NCBI GenBank assembly: GCA_025360495.1
Contig: JANYCC010000010.1
Location: 1-36,558, forward strand
Length of the DNA stretch: 36,558 nt
Source of the DNA: Verrucomicrobiota bacterium
GTDB lineage: Bacteria; Verrucomicrobiota; Verrucomicrobiia; Limisphaerales; UBA9464
Direction of reading: 5' to 3'
The notes under the pieces: generated by a model
The model's input: the letters and a program-made list of their open reading frames with translations, nothing else
The model's database searches: none
What the model was told of the DNA's origin: nothing
Part shown: positions 18,249-26,177 of the stretch, piece by piece
How positions within the stretch are numbered: the first letter of the stretch is position 1
How the letters are laid out: each line of letters begins with the position of its first letter
Program-made: the position numbers and the translations under genes

Positions 18249-19460
18249 TCACAACGGGCTGCCGGCCGGACGCCCGATCCGCCACAACCGATGATCGCTG
18301 CGGACAAACAGTGATCCCCGCGCGATCGACGGTGTGCCGAGGATGGTCTGCCCGAGCGGCATTTCACTGACCACCTCGCCGGCGGTCGGGCCCAACCGCA
18401 CGACCTGCACCAAACCTTCCTCGTTGATGCAAAACAAATGCCCGCCCGCCGCCACCGGGGTTGAGGTCATCGATCCTTTCAACCGCAATTGCCACAGCCG
18501 ATGTCCGTCCACCGTGCTTCCGGCCGTCAGGATACCGCCGTCATTGAGCACCAGCACCTGGTCCCCCACGACCACGGGGCTGGCGGTGCCGGGCCGCAAT
18601 TGGGGGGCGCGCCACACCTGTTTCGGGGGTTCACCGGCGGCCCCCGGTTCCAACACGGTCAGGCCGTTGGAAGGGACATAAAGTCGGCCGCCCGACACCG
18701 TCGTCGAGGGCACGGTCGAGGCGCCTTCATCGTAGCTCCACACCGTGGCTCCCGACGACGGGTCCAAGGCCGCCAGCCCTTTGGCGGACTGGACCGCGAC
18801 CAAGGTGCGGCCACCCGCGCCCGGGACCAGGGTGGGCGAGGTCCAGTTCGCCTTGCGCGGCCGTTCAATCTTCCAACGGTTCAATCCGTCCGCGGGATAA
18901 AAACCGGCCGTGAAGGATTCGCTGTCGTTTTCGACCAGCGCCACGAGGGTGTCGCCGGCATAAACCAGGGACGACGACATGCCGAGGGAGTTGCTGGCAT
19001 TTGGGTAATCGCGACCGAGACCGCGGTACCAGAGCAGGTTGCCGTCGAAATCCAGCGCCACGCAGTCATTGGACGAGAACAACGCGAATATCCGGCGACC
19101 GTCGCTGACGGGCGTGGGCACCGCACCGCAGATCTTTTCGTGGGTCATGGTGCGCCCGGTGGCCCAGAACTGGCGTTCCCACAGCAGGTGTCCATCCGCC
19201 ACGGAATGGCAGCGCACATGCAACCGGTCCTGGCGTCCCCCGCTGGAACAGGTCACGAACAAACGGTCACCCACGATGATGGGCGACGACAAACCGCGGC
19301 CGGGAAGATCGACCGACCATTGGATCGCCGAGGCATCCAGGTGGGTGGCCACTGGAACGGATGAGAAACCGTCCCCGTTGGCGCCCCGGAAGCGGGGCCA
19401 ATCATCCGCGGCGACCGGGAGGATCAGGGCGAGGCAGAGCGCGGCGAGGGAGGGGTGCAT
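18249..19460 (-). CDS. Secreted PQQ-type beta-propeller protein
   Basis: 403-aa exported protein. The start is the ATG at 19460 (MHPSLAALCLALILPVAADD), giving a short signal peptide, followed immediately by DWPRFRGANGDGFSS, the usual opening of verrucomicrobial and planctomycete PQQ-like outer proteins. Repeating blades such as GDRLFVTCSSGG, GRRIFALFSSNDCVALDFDG and GGRLYVPSNG indicate a seven- or eight-bladed propeller. Tryptophan-docking blades suggest the PQQ-binding-like fold, but I cannot see evidence of a bound quinone or dehydrogenase site. A scaffold or binding role in the periplasm is as likely as catalysis. It lies 23 bp after the stop of the gene at 19484-20593, probably in one transcript, and is convergent with the glycan operon across 13 bp. 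Confidence 0.85.
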   Translation of the reverse strand: MHPSLAALCLALILPVAADDWPRFRGANGDGFSSVPVATHLDASAIQWSVDLPGRGLSSPIIVGDRLFVTCSSGGRQDRLHVRCHSVADGHLLWERQFWATGRTMTHEKICGAVPTPVSDGRRIFALFSSNDCVALDFDGNLLWYRGLGRDYPNASNSLGMSSSLVYAGDTLVALVENDSESFTAGFYPADGLNRWKIERPRKANWTSPTLVPGAGGRTLVAVQSAKGLAALDPSSGATVWSYDEGASTVPSTTVSGGRLYVPSNGLTVLEPGAAGEPPKQVWRAPQLRPGTASPVVVGDQVLVLNDGGILTAGSTVDGHRLWQLRLKGSMTSTPVAAGGHLFCINEEGLVQVVRLGPTAGEVVSEMPLGQTILGTPSIARGSLFVRSDHRLWRIGRPAGSPL

Positions 19461-19483
19461 GAGAATGAGGGATGGATCAGGGT

Positions 19484-20593
19484 TCAGCGAAGCGGACGGA
19501 TCGGGGCGCCCAGCGGATCGGTGACGCGGAGTTGGAACTCCCAACCCTTGGCCCAGTCCTCCGTCTGTTCATTCTGACAGAGCTTGAGCAGGATGACATT
19601 ATGTCCGGGCTGCAAGGTCACCGGCATCCGGTATTGGTCGATTTCATTGGCCCGGTGGTACTCGTCGCGTCCGAACAGAAAGCGGCCGTTCACCCAGACC
19701 TTCCAACCGTTTTCAGTGCCCAAGCGGATCTCGACAGGTTGCGCATGGTCCACGTTGAATTCCGCCACCGCATAACCCGCGACCCCTTTCAACGCACCGA
19801 TCGGTTTGTTGAGATCCACCAGGCCCAATTCGTTCACCGTCTCATATTCCCGCCAGGTCACCGATCCGGTCTTGCCGGGGTATTCCGCCTTGGGATCCAC
19901 ACTTTGTTCCGGGGGAAATGCCCGCTCAAACCCGGCACCACCCATGTTGTCGAAGGGCCCCACCACCTTCCATCGGGTCACCCAACCGAACACCTCGCGC
20001 AAATCAACCGGGGTGTCGAGTTCGCCGAGGCGCTTGGCAATCGCTTCAATCTGGTCGGCATCGCGGGCCGCCGCCAACGCCTCCTGCAGACGTGGGACCG
20101 CCGCGGACTTATCCGCCGCGGCGACGCCATCCACCAGTGCCTGCACGGCGTCGCGTCGGAGTTCGGCACCCGGGTCGTTGAGGAAGCGGGGCAGCAACTC
20201 CTTCGCAGCGACCGGATCGGCGCTGCGGATCAATTCAAAGGCGAATCGGCGCGCGCGCGGATGATGGCGGACGTCGAGGAGAAACTCCCGGAGCGCCGGC
20301 AGGGGCAACGTGGCGGCCCCGGATCCTGCCCGCTGCGCGACCACCTCGGCGGCGGACCGCAGCCAATTCGCGGCATAATCGTTGGCCCCGTCCATGGCGA
20401 GCAGCAACGCTGGAAGTTGGGAGACTGGCAGGTCGGCAAGGGTGCGCCACGCCTTCGCGGCGGCGGCGTTGCCCTGTCCTTCCGCCCCGACGGAACGGAC
20501 GTTGTCCAACGCGGCGGAGACGTCCGCAGAGCGCCCGGCCGGCGGGAAAGCGAACAGGCCGAAAGCGAGGAGGAACGGGTACGCCGACTTCAT
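19484..20593 (-). CDS. Secreted HEAT-repeat-like protein with C-terminal beta-sandwich
   Basis: 369-aa exported protein with a signal peptide (MKSAYPFLLAFGLFAFPPAG, cut near GRSADVS). Residues about 60-190 form alpha-helical repeats of HEAT type (e.g. AKELLPRFLNDPGAELRRDA). Residues about 205-369 look like a galactose-binding or PA14-like sandwich (WKVVGPFDN, GWKVWVNGRFLFGRDEYHR, LQPGHNVILLKLCQN), as found appended to secreted glycan-related proteins in this phylum. No catalytic residues are evident. It is probably a carbohydrate- or protein-binding periplasmic component that works with the downstream propeller gene. It is divergent from rpmB across 145 bp. Confidence 0.7.
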   Translation of the reverse strand: MKSAYPFLLAFGLFAFPPAGRSADVSAALDNVRSVGAEGQGNAAAAKAWRTLADLPVSQLPALLLAMDGANDYAANWLRSAAEVVAQRAGSGAATLPLPALREFLLDVRHHPRARRFAFELIRSADPVAAKELLPRFLNDPGAELRRDAVQALVDGVAAADKSAAVPRLQEALAAARDADQIEAIAKRLGELDTPVDLREVFGWVTRWKVVGPFDNMGGAGFERAFPPEQSVDPKAEYPGKTGSVTWREYETVNELGLVDLNKPIGALKGVAGYAVAEFNVDHAQPVEIRLGTENGWKVWVNGRFLFGRDEYHRANEIDQYRMPVTLQPGHNVILLKLCQNEQTEDWAKGWEFQLRVTDPLGAPIRPLR

Positions 20594-20738
20594 GCGGCGA
20601 GACTACCGGGAGGCGGGAGGAGGACAAGCGGCGCGACGGAACGAAGCAAACAACCCATAAAAGGAAAAAGGTTCTTGATGGGGTCAGGCCATGCTGATAC
20701 CCATCGCGTTCCTCTTTTTGGAACTGAGGTTTTGATTT

Positions 20739-21098
20739 ATGTCACGGATCTGTGAACTGACCGGCAAACGCCCCTGTACGGGCAATCACATTTGGCGCTC
20801 CGGCAAGGCGAAGAAAAAGGGCGGCATCGGCACGCACGTGACCGCCATCACGAGGCGTCGGTTCTTTCCGAACCTGCAACGCGTCAAGGCGGTCCTGCCC
20901 AGCGGGGAAATCCGCTACATCCGGGTCACGGCCAACGCGATCAAGCAAGGTCTCGTGACGAAAGCCCCGCCCCGCACTTGGAAGAAGCCCGAGGCCAAGG
21001 CCGTTGTCGCCCCGGTCGCGGCCGCTGTCGCTACCAAGCCCAAGACCGCGATCAAGACGAAATCGAAGACCAAGACCAAGCCGGGCACCAAGGCCTAG
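20739..21098 (+). CDS. rpmB: 50S ribosomal protein L28 with a lysine/alanine-rich tail
   Basis: Large-subunit ribosomal protein. The N-terminal 77 residues are standard L28: [20 protein letters not shown] at the start, the [10 protein letters not shown] core (38-47), and [12 protein letters not shown] near the end. Residues about 80-119 form an extra tail of Ala/Val then alternating Lys-Thr ([10 protein letters not shown]), not seen in E. coli or Bacillus L28 and roughly 40 residues longer. This is probably a disordered rRNA- or DNA-contacting extension. GAGG nine bases before the ATG is one of the few plausible Shine-Dalgarno sites in the window. A terminator follows at 21115. Confidence 0.95.
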   Translation: MSRICELTGKRPCTGNHIWRSGKAKKKGGIGTHVTAITRRRFFPNLQRVKAVLPSGEIRYIRVTANAIKQGLVTKAPPRTWKKPEAKAVVAPVAAAVATKPKTAIKTKSKTKTKPGTKA

Positions 21099-21114
21099 CA
21101 CACCCCGGTTTTAG

Positions 21115-21159
21115 CGAAACGGCGGCCCTCAGCAATGGAGGCCGCCGTTTCGTTTCGTT
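21115..21159 (+). terminator. Intrinsic terminator of rpmB
   Basis: A perfect 13-bp stem (21115-21127 with 21140-21152; arms begin CGAAACGG and end CCGTTTCG) around a 12-nt loop, followed by TTTCGTTT. It begins 17 bp after the rpmB stop. The T-rich side faces + transcripts; on the minus strand the flank is not U-rich, so smpB transcripts may use it only as a roadblock hairpin. Confidence 0.85.
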
Positions 21160-21201
21160 TAGGTTCCGGGGCTCCCCGTCCGTCCCGGTCAGCCACCCCG
21201 C

Positions 21202-21663
21202 TCAACGTCCCCCGCGCTTGAAGACATGCGCCGTGGCCCGCCTCATCTCCCGGTCGGCCTCGCGCGTCTTGATATCCTCGCGTTTGTCGTGCAGGTCTTT
21301 TCCGCGTCCGGCCGCGAGACAGACCTTCACATGGTCCCCTTTCCAATAGAATGAGAGCGGCACCAAGGCGTGCCCCTTGAGGACGGCCAGGGCATGGAGA
21401 CGCCGGATTTCGCTCTTGTTGAGGAGGAGTTTCCGCGGCGTCTTGGGCAGGTGATTGTTGACGTTGCCGTGGGAGTATTCGTCGATGTGGACGTTGTGCA
21501 GCCACACCTCACCCCGGTCCACCCGCGCGAAGGCATCCGAGATCTGTCCCCGGCCCGCCCGCAGGGACTTGACCTCGGTCCCCCGCAACACGATGCCGGC
21601 CTCGACGGTCTCGAGGATCTCGTAATCGCGGCGGGCCTTTGAATTGGTGAGGATGTCTGCCAC
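21202..21663 (-). CDS. smpB: SsrA-binding protein SmpB
   Basis: tmRNA-binding protein required for trans-translation rescue of stalled ribosomes. The 153-aa product has the OB-fold motifs YEILETVEAGIVLRGTEVKS (10-29), NVHIDEYSHGN (56-66), PRKLLLNKSEI (74-84) and the C-terminal GKDLHDKREDIK (about 121-132) that folds in the decoding centre. Two GTG starts are possible. I prefer 21663 (VADILTNSKARRDYE) because it gives the normal length and has AGG six bases upstream; 21699 would add 12 residues copied from a local GTGGCAGACA repeat. It is preceded by a hairpin and rpoZ on the same strand. Confidence 0.94.
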   Translation of the reverse strand: MADILTNSKARRDYEILETVEAGIVLRGTEVKSLRAGRGQISDAFARVDRGEVWLHNVHIDEYSHGNVNNHLPKTPRKLLLNKSEIRRLHALAVLKGHALVPLSFYWKGDHVKVCLAAGRGKDLHDKREDIKTREADREMRRATAHVFKRGGR

Positions 21664-21706
21664 GGGAAACCTGTCTGTCCCAACGAATCTGTCTGCCACA
21701 TGGAAA

Positions 21707-21731
21707 CAGCCGGAGAACGGATCTCCGGCTG
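21707..21731 (-). terminator. Hairpin between rpoZ and smpB
   Basis: A perfect 10-bp stem (CAGCCGGAGA / TCTCCGGCTG) with a 5-nt loop. On the minus strand it is followed by TTTCC, a short U-tract, 67 bp past the rpoZ stop. It probably ends or attenuates rpoZ transcription before smpB. A smaller CCGGT/ACCGG hairpin lies at about 21738-21752. Confidence 0.55.
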
Positions 21732-21797
21732 GTGCGACCGGTCATCAACCGGCAGGGACACGGGCGGCCCAAGGGACATGGCCCTCCGGCCCAAAGG

Positions 21798-22019
21798 TCA
21801 TTCGGTGGGCGGTTCGTTCACGTACTCCCAGGTGATCTTCCCCTCGATCACCTCGGTCATCGCCGCATCCGCCGCACCGGTGCCCGGTGGGACGTCGACC
21901 AACGGGCGGCCAAGACCACCCCCGGCGTTCATCTGCCGCACCCGGCGGGAGATCAAGTTTACCAGCACATGGGGGTTGCCCACCTTCGCCAGTGCCTGCT
22001 TCATCAATTCCGCGTTCAC
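21798..22019 (-). CDS. rpoZ: RNA polymerase omega subunit
   Basis: Small (73 aa) assembly subunit of RNA polymerase that binds the beta-prime C-terminus. It is recognised from VNAELMKQALAKVGNPHVLV, then SRRVRQMNAG, RPLVDVPPG and the conserved end EVIEGKITWEY. I chose the GTG at 22019 because the omega-like sequence starts there; an ATG at 22088 would add 23 residues without similarity. Upstream on the minus strand a weak TTGCAC, 16-nt spacer, TAGGTT pair could be its promoter. Its position next to smpB and rpmB fits an information-processing neighbourhood. Confidence 0.85.
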   Translation of the reverse strand: MNAELMKQALAKVGNPHVLVNLISRRVRQMNAGGGLGRPLVDVPPGTGAADAAMTEVIEGKITWEYVNEPPTE

Positions 22020-22118
22020 GTCGTAAAAATTGTCCTGAGTGATGCCGAGCGGGTAACCTATCCGACAATCCGCCCCGTGCAACGCCAAATTCCGGACTAT
22101 TCCGATCGGGGCTCACCT

Positions 22119-22928
22119 TCAGCACAAATGACCCCTCCACGCGGTCACCGCCGAACCGCTCAACACCACACGGTCGCCCATCCACTCGACCCCCACCGCC
22201 CCGCCCCGCCGGCTCGCCTGCCAACCCCGCAGGCGTTTCAGTCCGAGCCGCGCCCCCCAGAACGGCCCGAGCGTGCAGTGTGCCGAGCCGGTCACCGGAT
22301 CCTCGGCGACGCCCGCCGCCGGGGCGAAAAACCGCGAAATAAAATCGTACCCCGCCACATCGGAGCCCGCCGTGACGATCACCCCGCGGACGGGCAGTTG
22401 TCCCAAGGCCGCGAAATCCGGCTGCAATCCGCGGACAATGGCCGCATGGGGCACCTCCACCAACCAGTCGTAGGCACTGCGACCGCACCAGCGGAAATCC
22501 GCGCCCATGGCTGCCGCCAATCCCGCGGGCGACTCCTCCGCCACGGCCGGTCGCGCCGGAAAATCCATCGAGATCACCTCCGCGTTCCGCGTGCAGGTCA
22601 GCCAACCGCTTTGGGTATGAAACCGTGCCGACTCGTCCGGGGCCAGGCTTCCCTCCTCCCACAGCGCATGCGCCGCACCGAGGGTCGCATGCCCGCACAA
22701 CGCCACCTCCATCGTCGGCGTGAACCAGCGCAGGTCCCATCCCTGGTCCGGACGCCGGACCAGGAACGCCGTCTCCGACAGATTCAATTCCGCCGCGACT
22801 TCCTGCATCCATTCCCCGGGCGCCGCCGCCGGCAGCACACACACCGCCGCCGGGTTGCCGCGGAATCGTTCGGTGGTGAACGCGTCCACCACGCAGATCG
22901 ACTGACGTTCCCGGAACCCAGGCTTCAT
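22119..22928 (-). CDS. PhzF-family isomerase-like protein
   Basis: 269-aa cytosolic protein of the PhzF/diaminopimelate-epimerase fold. Motifs are VVDAFTTERFRGNPAAV (13-29), NLSETAF with the expected catalytic Glu52, FTPTMEVALCGHATLGAAH (about 69-87) and EDPVTGSAHCTLGPFW (about 212-227). PhzF in phenazine producers isomerises trans-2,3-dihydro-3-hydroxyanthranilate. No other phenazine gene is present, so a general isomerase role on an unknown metabolite is more likely. The start is the ATG at 22928, 89 bp from the divergent uvrA start. It may share the upstream region with rpoZ as a same-strand neighbour. Confidence 0.9.
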   Translation of the reverse strand: MKPGFRERQSICVVDAFTTERFRGNPAAVCVLPAAAPGEWMQEVAAELNLSETAFLVRRPDQGWDLRWFTPTMEVALCGHATLGAAHALWEEGSLAPDESARFHTQSGWLTCTRNAEVISMDFPARPAVAEESPAGLAAAMGADFRWCGRSAYDWLVEVPHAAIVRGLQPDFAALGQLPVRGVIVTAGSDVAGYDFISRFFAPAAGVAEDPVTGSAHCTLGPFWGARLGLKRLRGWQASRRGGAVGVEWMGDRVVLSGSAVTAWRGHLC

Positions 22929-22960
22929 GGCGTTTCCTGACGCTCCCGTGCGCCCCGCCG

Positions 22961-22984
22961 TTCAACTTGGTTCAACTCCGTTGA
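22961..22984. promoter_or_regulatory. TTCAAC repeat / TCAAC-TCC-GTTGA operator-like site
   Basis: GTTCAACT occurs twice, one helical turn apart (TTCAAC at 22961 and 22971). The second copy forms the palindrome TCAAC-TCC-GTTGA (22972-22984), which runs into the uvrA -35 hexamer. The spacing resembles an operator for a dimeric regulator. It is not the TGTTC-N4-GAACA form I recall for verrucomicrobial LexA. It may control the phzF-like gene as well. Confidence 0.4.
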
Positions 22985-23008
22985 CACCTGCCACCCCCTC
23001 CATACTTT
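22981..23008 (+). promoter_or_regulatory. Sigma-70-type promoter of the uvrA paralogue
   Basis: Perfect -35 TTGACA (22981-22986), 16-nt spacer, -10 TACTTT (23003-23008). The -10 ends nine bases before the ATG at 23018, so the transcript would have almost no leader, consistent with the lack of a Shine-Dalgarno sequence. Confidence 0.5.
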
Positions 23009-23017
23009 TCGCCGGCC

Positions 23018-26000
23018 ATGTCGAAACCGAAGGCCCCGCCGCCGCCCTCCTGCATCCGCCTCCGGAATGTCCGGCAAAACAACCTCAAGGGCTTCGATCT
23101 CGACCTCCCCCACGGTCGTCTCATCGTCGTCACCGGTCTCAGTGGTTCGGGCAAGAGTTCCCTCGCCTTCGACACCCTCTACGCCGAAGGACAACGCCGG
23201 TACATCGAGACTTTCTCCCCTTACGCCCGGCAGTTCTTCGATCGCATGGACAAACCGGCGGTCGATCGCATCGAGAACATCCCGCCCGCCATCGCCATCG
23301 AGCAGCGCAATTCCGTCCGTTCCACGCGCTCGACCGTCGGGACCATCACCGAGTTGTGCGAACACCTGAAGGGCCTGTGGACCCACCTCGCCCGACTCCA
23401 CTGCCGCCAATGCGGACGGATCGTGCGGCGTGAACCGCCCCAAGCCGTCTGGAATGCCATCGCGGGCGGACCACCGACTCCGACGCCAAGCTCGTCGCAA
23501 CCATCCGACCGGGCTCCGGGTTTCGCACTTCCGGCCGAAGCCTCACTGCGCGACTCGCCGACCGCTTATGCCGCAGTGGTCAGGGATTCCACGAATGCCA
23601 CCCCGGCGCCGGTTGAATGCCTGATCACCTTTGATCTCCCCCTATCCGATCGGATGCCGGTCGCCGATCAACTGGCGCTGCTGCAAAAACAGGGATTCCA
23701 ACGCCTGCTGGTCAATAACCGGGTCGTGCGGGTGGACGAATTCGCCACCGCCAACCCGGAGGCCGGGGCGCCCCACCTCACCGTGATCGCCGACCGGGTG
23801 CGGCCCATTCCCTCCCAGCGGGCGCGCTTCGTCGATGCCTGCGAACAAGCCTATCATTTCGGTCGCGGCCGGCTTTCGGTGCGACCGATGCCCGACCCGA
23901 CCGTGGCGAAGGCCTTCAGCGCCGGGTTCCACTGCGCCGGGTGCGATCTTGATTACCGTGAACCGACCCCTGCGCTGTTCAGTTTCAACAACCCGGTCGG
24001 CGCCTGTCCCCAGTGCAAGGGGTTCGGTCGGATCATCACCATCGACCCCGATCTCGCGCTTCCCGACCGTGGGCTGACCCTCGCGGGGGGCGTGGTGCGG
24101 CCCTGGCGTTCAGGCACGGGGGCCGAAAGCCAGACGGACATGCGGAAGGCGGCCCGACGGCGCGGTGTCCCGATGGATGTCCCTTTCCGCGACCTGTCGC
24201 CCGAGTGGCAGGCGTGGGTGATGGACGGCGACCCGGGCTATGTGCCGGACGATCCGAAGCTTTCCTGGCCGAAGCTGTGGTACGGGGTGAAAGGCTATTT
24301 CCGATGGCTGGAAAGCAAGGCGTATAAGATGCACGTGCGGGTGCTGCTCTCGCGGTACCGGTCCTACAAGCTTTGCCCATCCTGCCAGGGCCGGCGGTTC
24401 CAACCGGATTCGCTTTTGTTCCGGTTGCCCATCCCGGCCGGGCTCGTTGGGGAGAATGCCGGGAGCCTCACGCTGGCGGATTTTTATGCGCTGCCGATCC
24501 GCACGACGCGAAGGGTCATCGATGGCCTGCACGCGGAATTGCGCCCGGCGCGCCACGAACCGTTGGGGGTGGTTTTCGGGGAGATTCGCGCCCGCCTCGG
24601 TTTCCTCGCGGAAATCGGCCTCGGCTACCTGACCCTCGACCGGCCCACCCGCACGCTCTCCGGCGGCGAGACCGAACGGGTCAATCTCACCACCTGCCTC
24701 GGATCCCGCCTCGTCAACACGCTGTATGTCCTCGATGAGCCCAGCGTCGGACTCCATCCGCGCGACACGGCCCGGTTGATCACCATTCTCGAGCGGCTCC
24801 GGGACCTCGGCAACACCGTCATCGTGGTCGAACACGAAGCCAGCGTGATGCGCGCCGCCGACCTGATCGTCGATCTCGGTCCCGGCCACGGTGACACCGG
24901 CGGCAATGTCGTCTTCCACGGTCCGCCCACGGGGTTGGAACGTGCCCGCGGCTCGCTGACCGCCGATTACCTCACCGGCCGCGTTTCGATCCCGTTGCCC
25001 GTGCGGCGGATCGTGGCCCCCGACGGCACCACCCCGCAGGGCGCCCTCCAGCTTCGCGGCGCGACGCGGCATAATCTGCACAATGTCACGTTGACGCTGC
25101 CGCTCGGCCGGTTGGTGGGGATCAGCGGGGTGAGCGGTTCCGGCAAGACCACCCTGGTCCGCGAACTTCTCCTGCCCCTGTTGGAAGCCCGGCTGGCCGG
25201 CGCGGAGACAGTGACCGTCGAAGGTGCGGCGGACGCAGCGGAAACCGACACGGAAGACCCGGTGGCCGACGCAGCGGGCGGGTCAAGCGCGGTGCTCACC
25301 GGAACCGAGGCACTCGGCGCGGCGGTGTTGGTCGACCAAAGCCCGCTCGGCCGCACCCCGCGCTCCAATCCCGCCGTTTATGTCGGCGCGTTCGAGGATA
25401 TTCGTGATGTGTTTGCGGCCAGTCCGGCGGCCAGGGAACGCGGCTTCAACTCGAGTTCGTTCAGCTTCAACTCCGCCGCCGGCCAATGCGACCGCTGCCG
25501 GGGCGCCGGGTTTGAGAAGATCGAGATGCAGTTCCTGAGCGATGTCTTTATAAAATGTCCCTCCTGCAACGGCCGGCGCTATCGGGGACACATCCTCGGC
25601 GTGCGGATCGGCCCGCCCGGAAGAGAACTTTCCATCGCGGACGTTCTGGAATCACCGGTCGACACGGCCCTGGTCTGGTTGGAGGCGCAACCTGCGTCCA
25701 AGGCGGCACGTCGGGCCATCGGCAAACTCCGGTTGCTGGCCGAGGTCGGTCTGGGCTATCTCCGGCTCGGACAACCCATCAACACGCTGAGTGGTGGCGA
25801 AAGCCAGCGGCTCAAACTCGCGAGCCATCTCGCCGGTTCGGCAGCCGGCGACGGACCCGCACCCGGCCGGCCCACCCTCTTCCTGTTCGACGAACCCACC
25901 ACCGGGCTGCATTTCGAGGATGTCCGCATCCTCCTGCTCGCATTTCAACGCCTCGTCGATGCCGGACACAGCGTGGTGGTCATCGAACATAATCTCGATG

Positions 26001-26146
26001 TCCTGCGCTGCACCGATTGGATCATTGACCTCGGCCCGGATGCCGGGGACGCCGGGGGCGAAGTGGTCGTGTGCGGCCCGCCCGAAACCGTCGCGGCCTG
26101 TCCGCAGAGTCACACCGGCCGTTTCCTCCGCGAAGTCCTCGGGTGA
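23018..26146 (+). CDS. UvrA-type excinuclease ATPase, probably a paralogue of UvrA
   Basis: 1042-aa double ABC ATPase of nucleotide excision repair type. Seen: Walker A GLSGSGKSS (40-48) and GVSGSGKT (704-711); signatures LSGGE at 547-551 and 924-928; DEPSVGLH and DEPTTGLH Walker B/D-loops; a UvrB-binding-like segment after CRQCG (about 129-250); and the C-terminal zinc module CX2C-X19-CX2C (Cys824, 827, 847, 850). The segment after Walker A reads RRYIETFSPYARQFFDRMDKP rather than the RYVESLSAYARQFL form of standard UvrA. An acidic Ala-rich insert (about 728-760) follows the second Walker A. I therefore think it is a second UvrA, possibly for lesion tolerance or export-like roles described for UvrA2. 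No uvrB nearby. Divergent from the phzF-like gene. Confidence 0.9.
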   Translation: MSKPKAPPPPSCIRLRNVRQNNLKGFDLDLPHGRLIVVTGLSGSGKSSLAFDTLYAEGQRRYIETFSPYARQFFDRMDKPAVDRIENIPPAIAIEQRNSVRSTRSTVGTITELCEHLKGLWTHLARLHCRQCGRIVRREPPQAVWNAIAGGPPTPTPSSSQPSDRAPGFALPAEASLRDSPTAYAAVVRDSTNATPAPVECLITFDLPLSDRMPVADQLALLQKQGFQRLLVNNRVVRVDEFATANPEAGAPHLTVIADRVRPIPSQRARFVDACEQAYHFGRGRLSVRPMPDPTVAKAFSAGFHCAGCDLDYREPTPALFSFNNPVGACPQCKGFGRIITIDPDLALPDRGLTLAGGVVRPWRSGTGAESQTDMRKAARRRGVPMDVPFRDLSPEWQAWVMDGDPGYVPDDPKLSWPKLWYGVKGYFRWLESKAYKMHVRVLLSRYRSYKLCPSCQGRRFQPDSLLFRLPIPAGLVGENAGSLTLADFYALPIRTTRRVIDGLHAELRPARHEPLGVVFGEIRARLGFLAEIGLGYLTLDRPTRTLSGGETERVNLTTCLGSRLVNTLYVLDEPSVGLHPRDTARLITILERLRDLGNTVIVVEHEASVMRAADLIVDLGPGHGDTGGNVVFHGPPTGLERARGSLTADYLTGRVSIPLPVRRIVAPDGTTPQGALQLRGATRHNLHNVTLTLPLGRLVGISGVSGSGKTTLVRELLLPLLEARLAGAETVTVEGAADAAETDTEDPVADAAGGSSAVLTGTEALGAAVLVDQSPLGRTPRSNPAVYVGAFEDIRDVFAASPAARERGFNSSSFSFNSAAGQCDRCRGAGFEKIEMQFLSDVFIKCPSCNGRRYRGHILGVRIGPPGRELSIADVLESPVDTALVWLEAQPASKAARRAIGKLRLLAEVGLGYLRLGQPINTLSGGESQRLKLASHLAGSAAGDGPAPGRPTLFLFDEPTTGLHFEDVRILLLAFQRLVDAGHSVVVIEHNLDVLRCTDWIIDLGPDAGDAGGEVVVCGPPETVAACPQSHTGRFLREVLG

Positions 26147-26177
26147 GCCGCTCAGGGCCAGATTGATTTCAGAATCC

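Noticed and set aside
22119-22928. Phenazine biosynthesis locus
   Set aside because: Only a PhzF-like gene is present; no phzA/B, D, E or G homologue is nearby.
21745-22965. Minus-strand 406-codon frame overlapping the phzF-like and rpoZ genes
   Set aside because: It runs in another frame through two genes with clear family motifs; the product is Gly/Arg-rich without similarity.
22961-22984. LexA (SOS) box upstream of uvrA
   Set aside because: The site is a TTCAAC direct repeat with a TCAAC-TCC-GTTGA palindrome. It fits neither TGTTC-N4-GAACA nor the alphaproteobacterial GTTC-N7-GTTC spacing (here N6).
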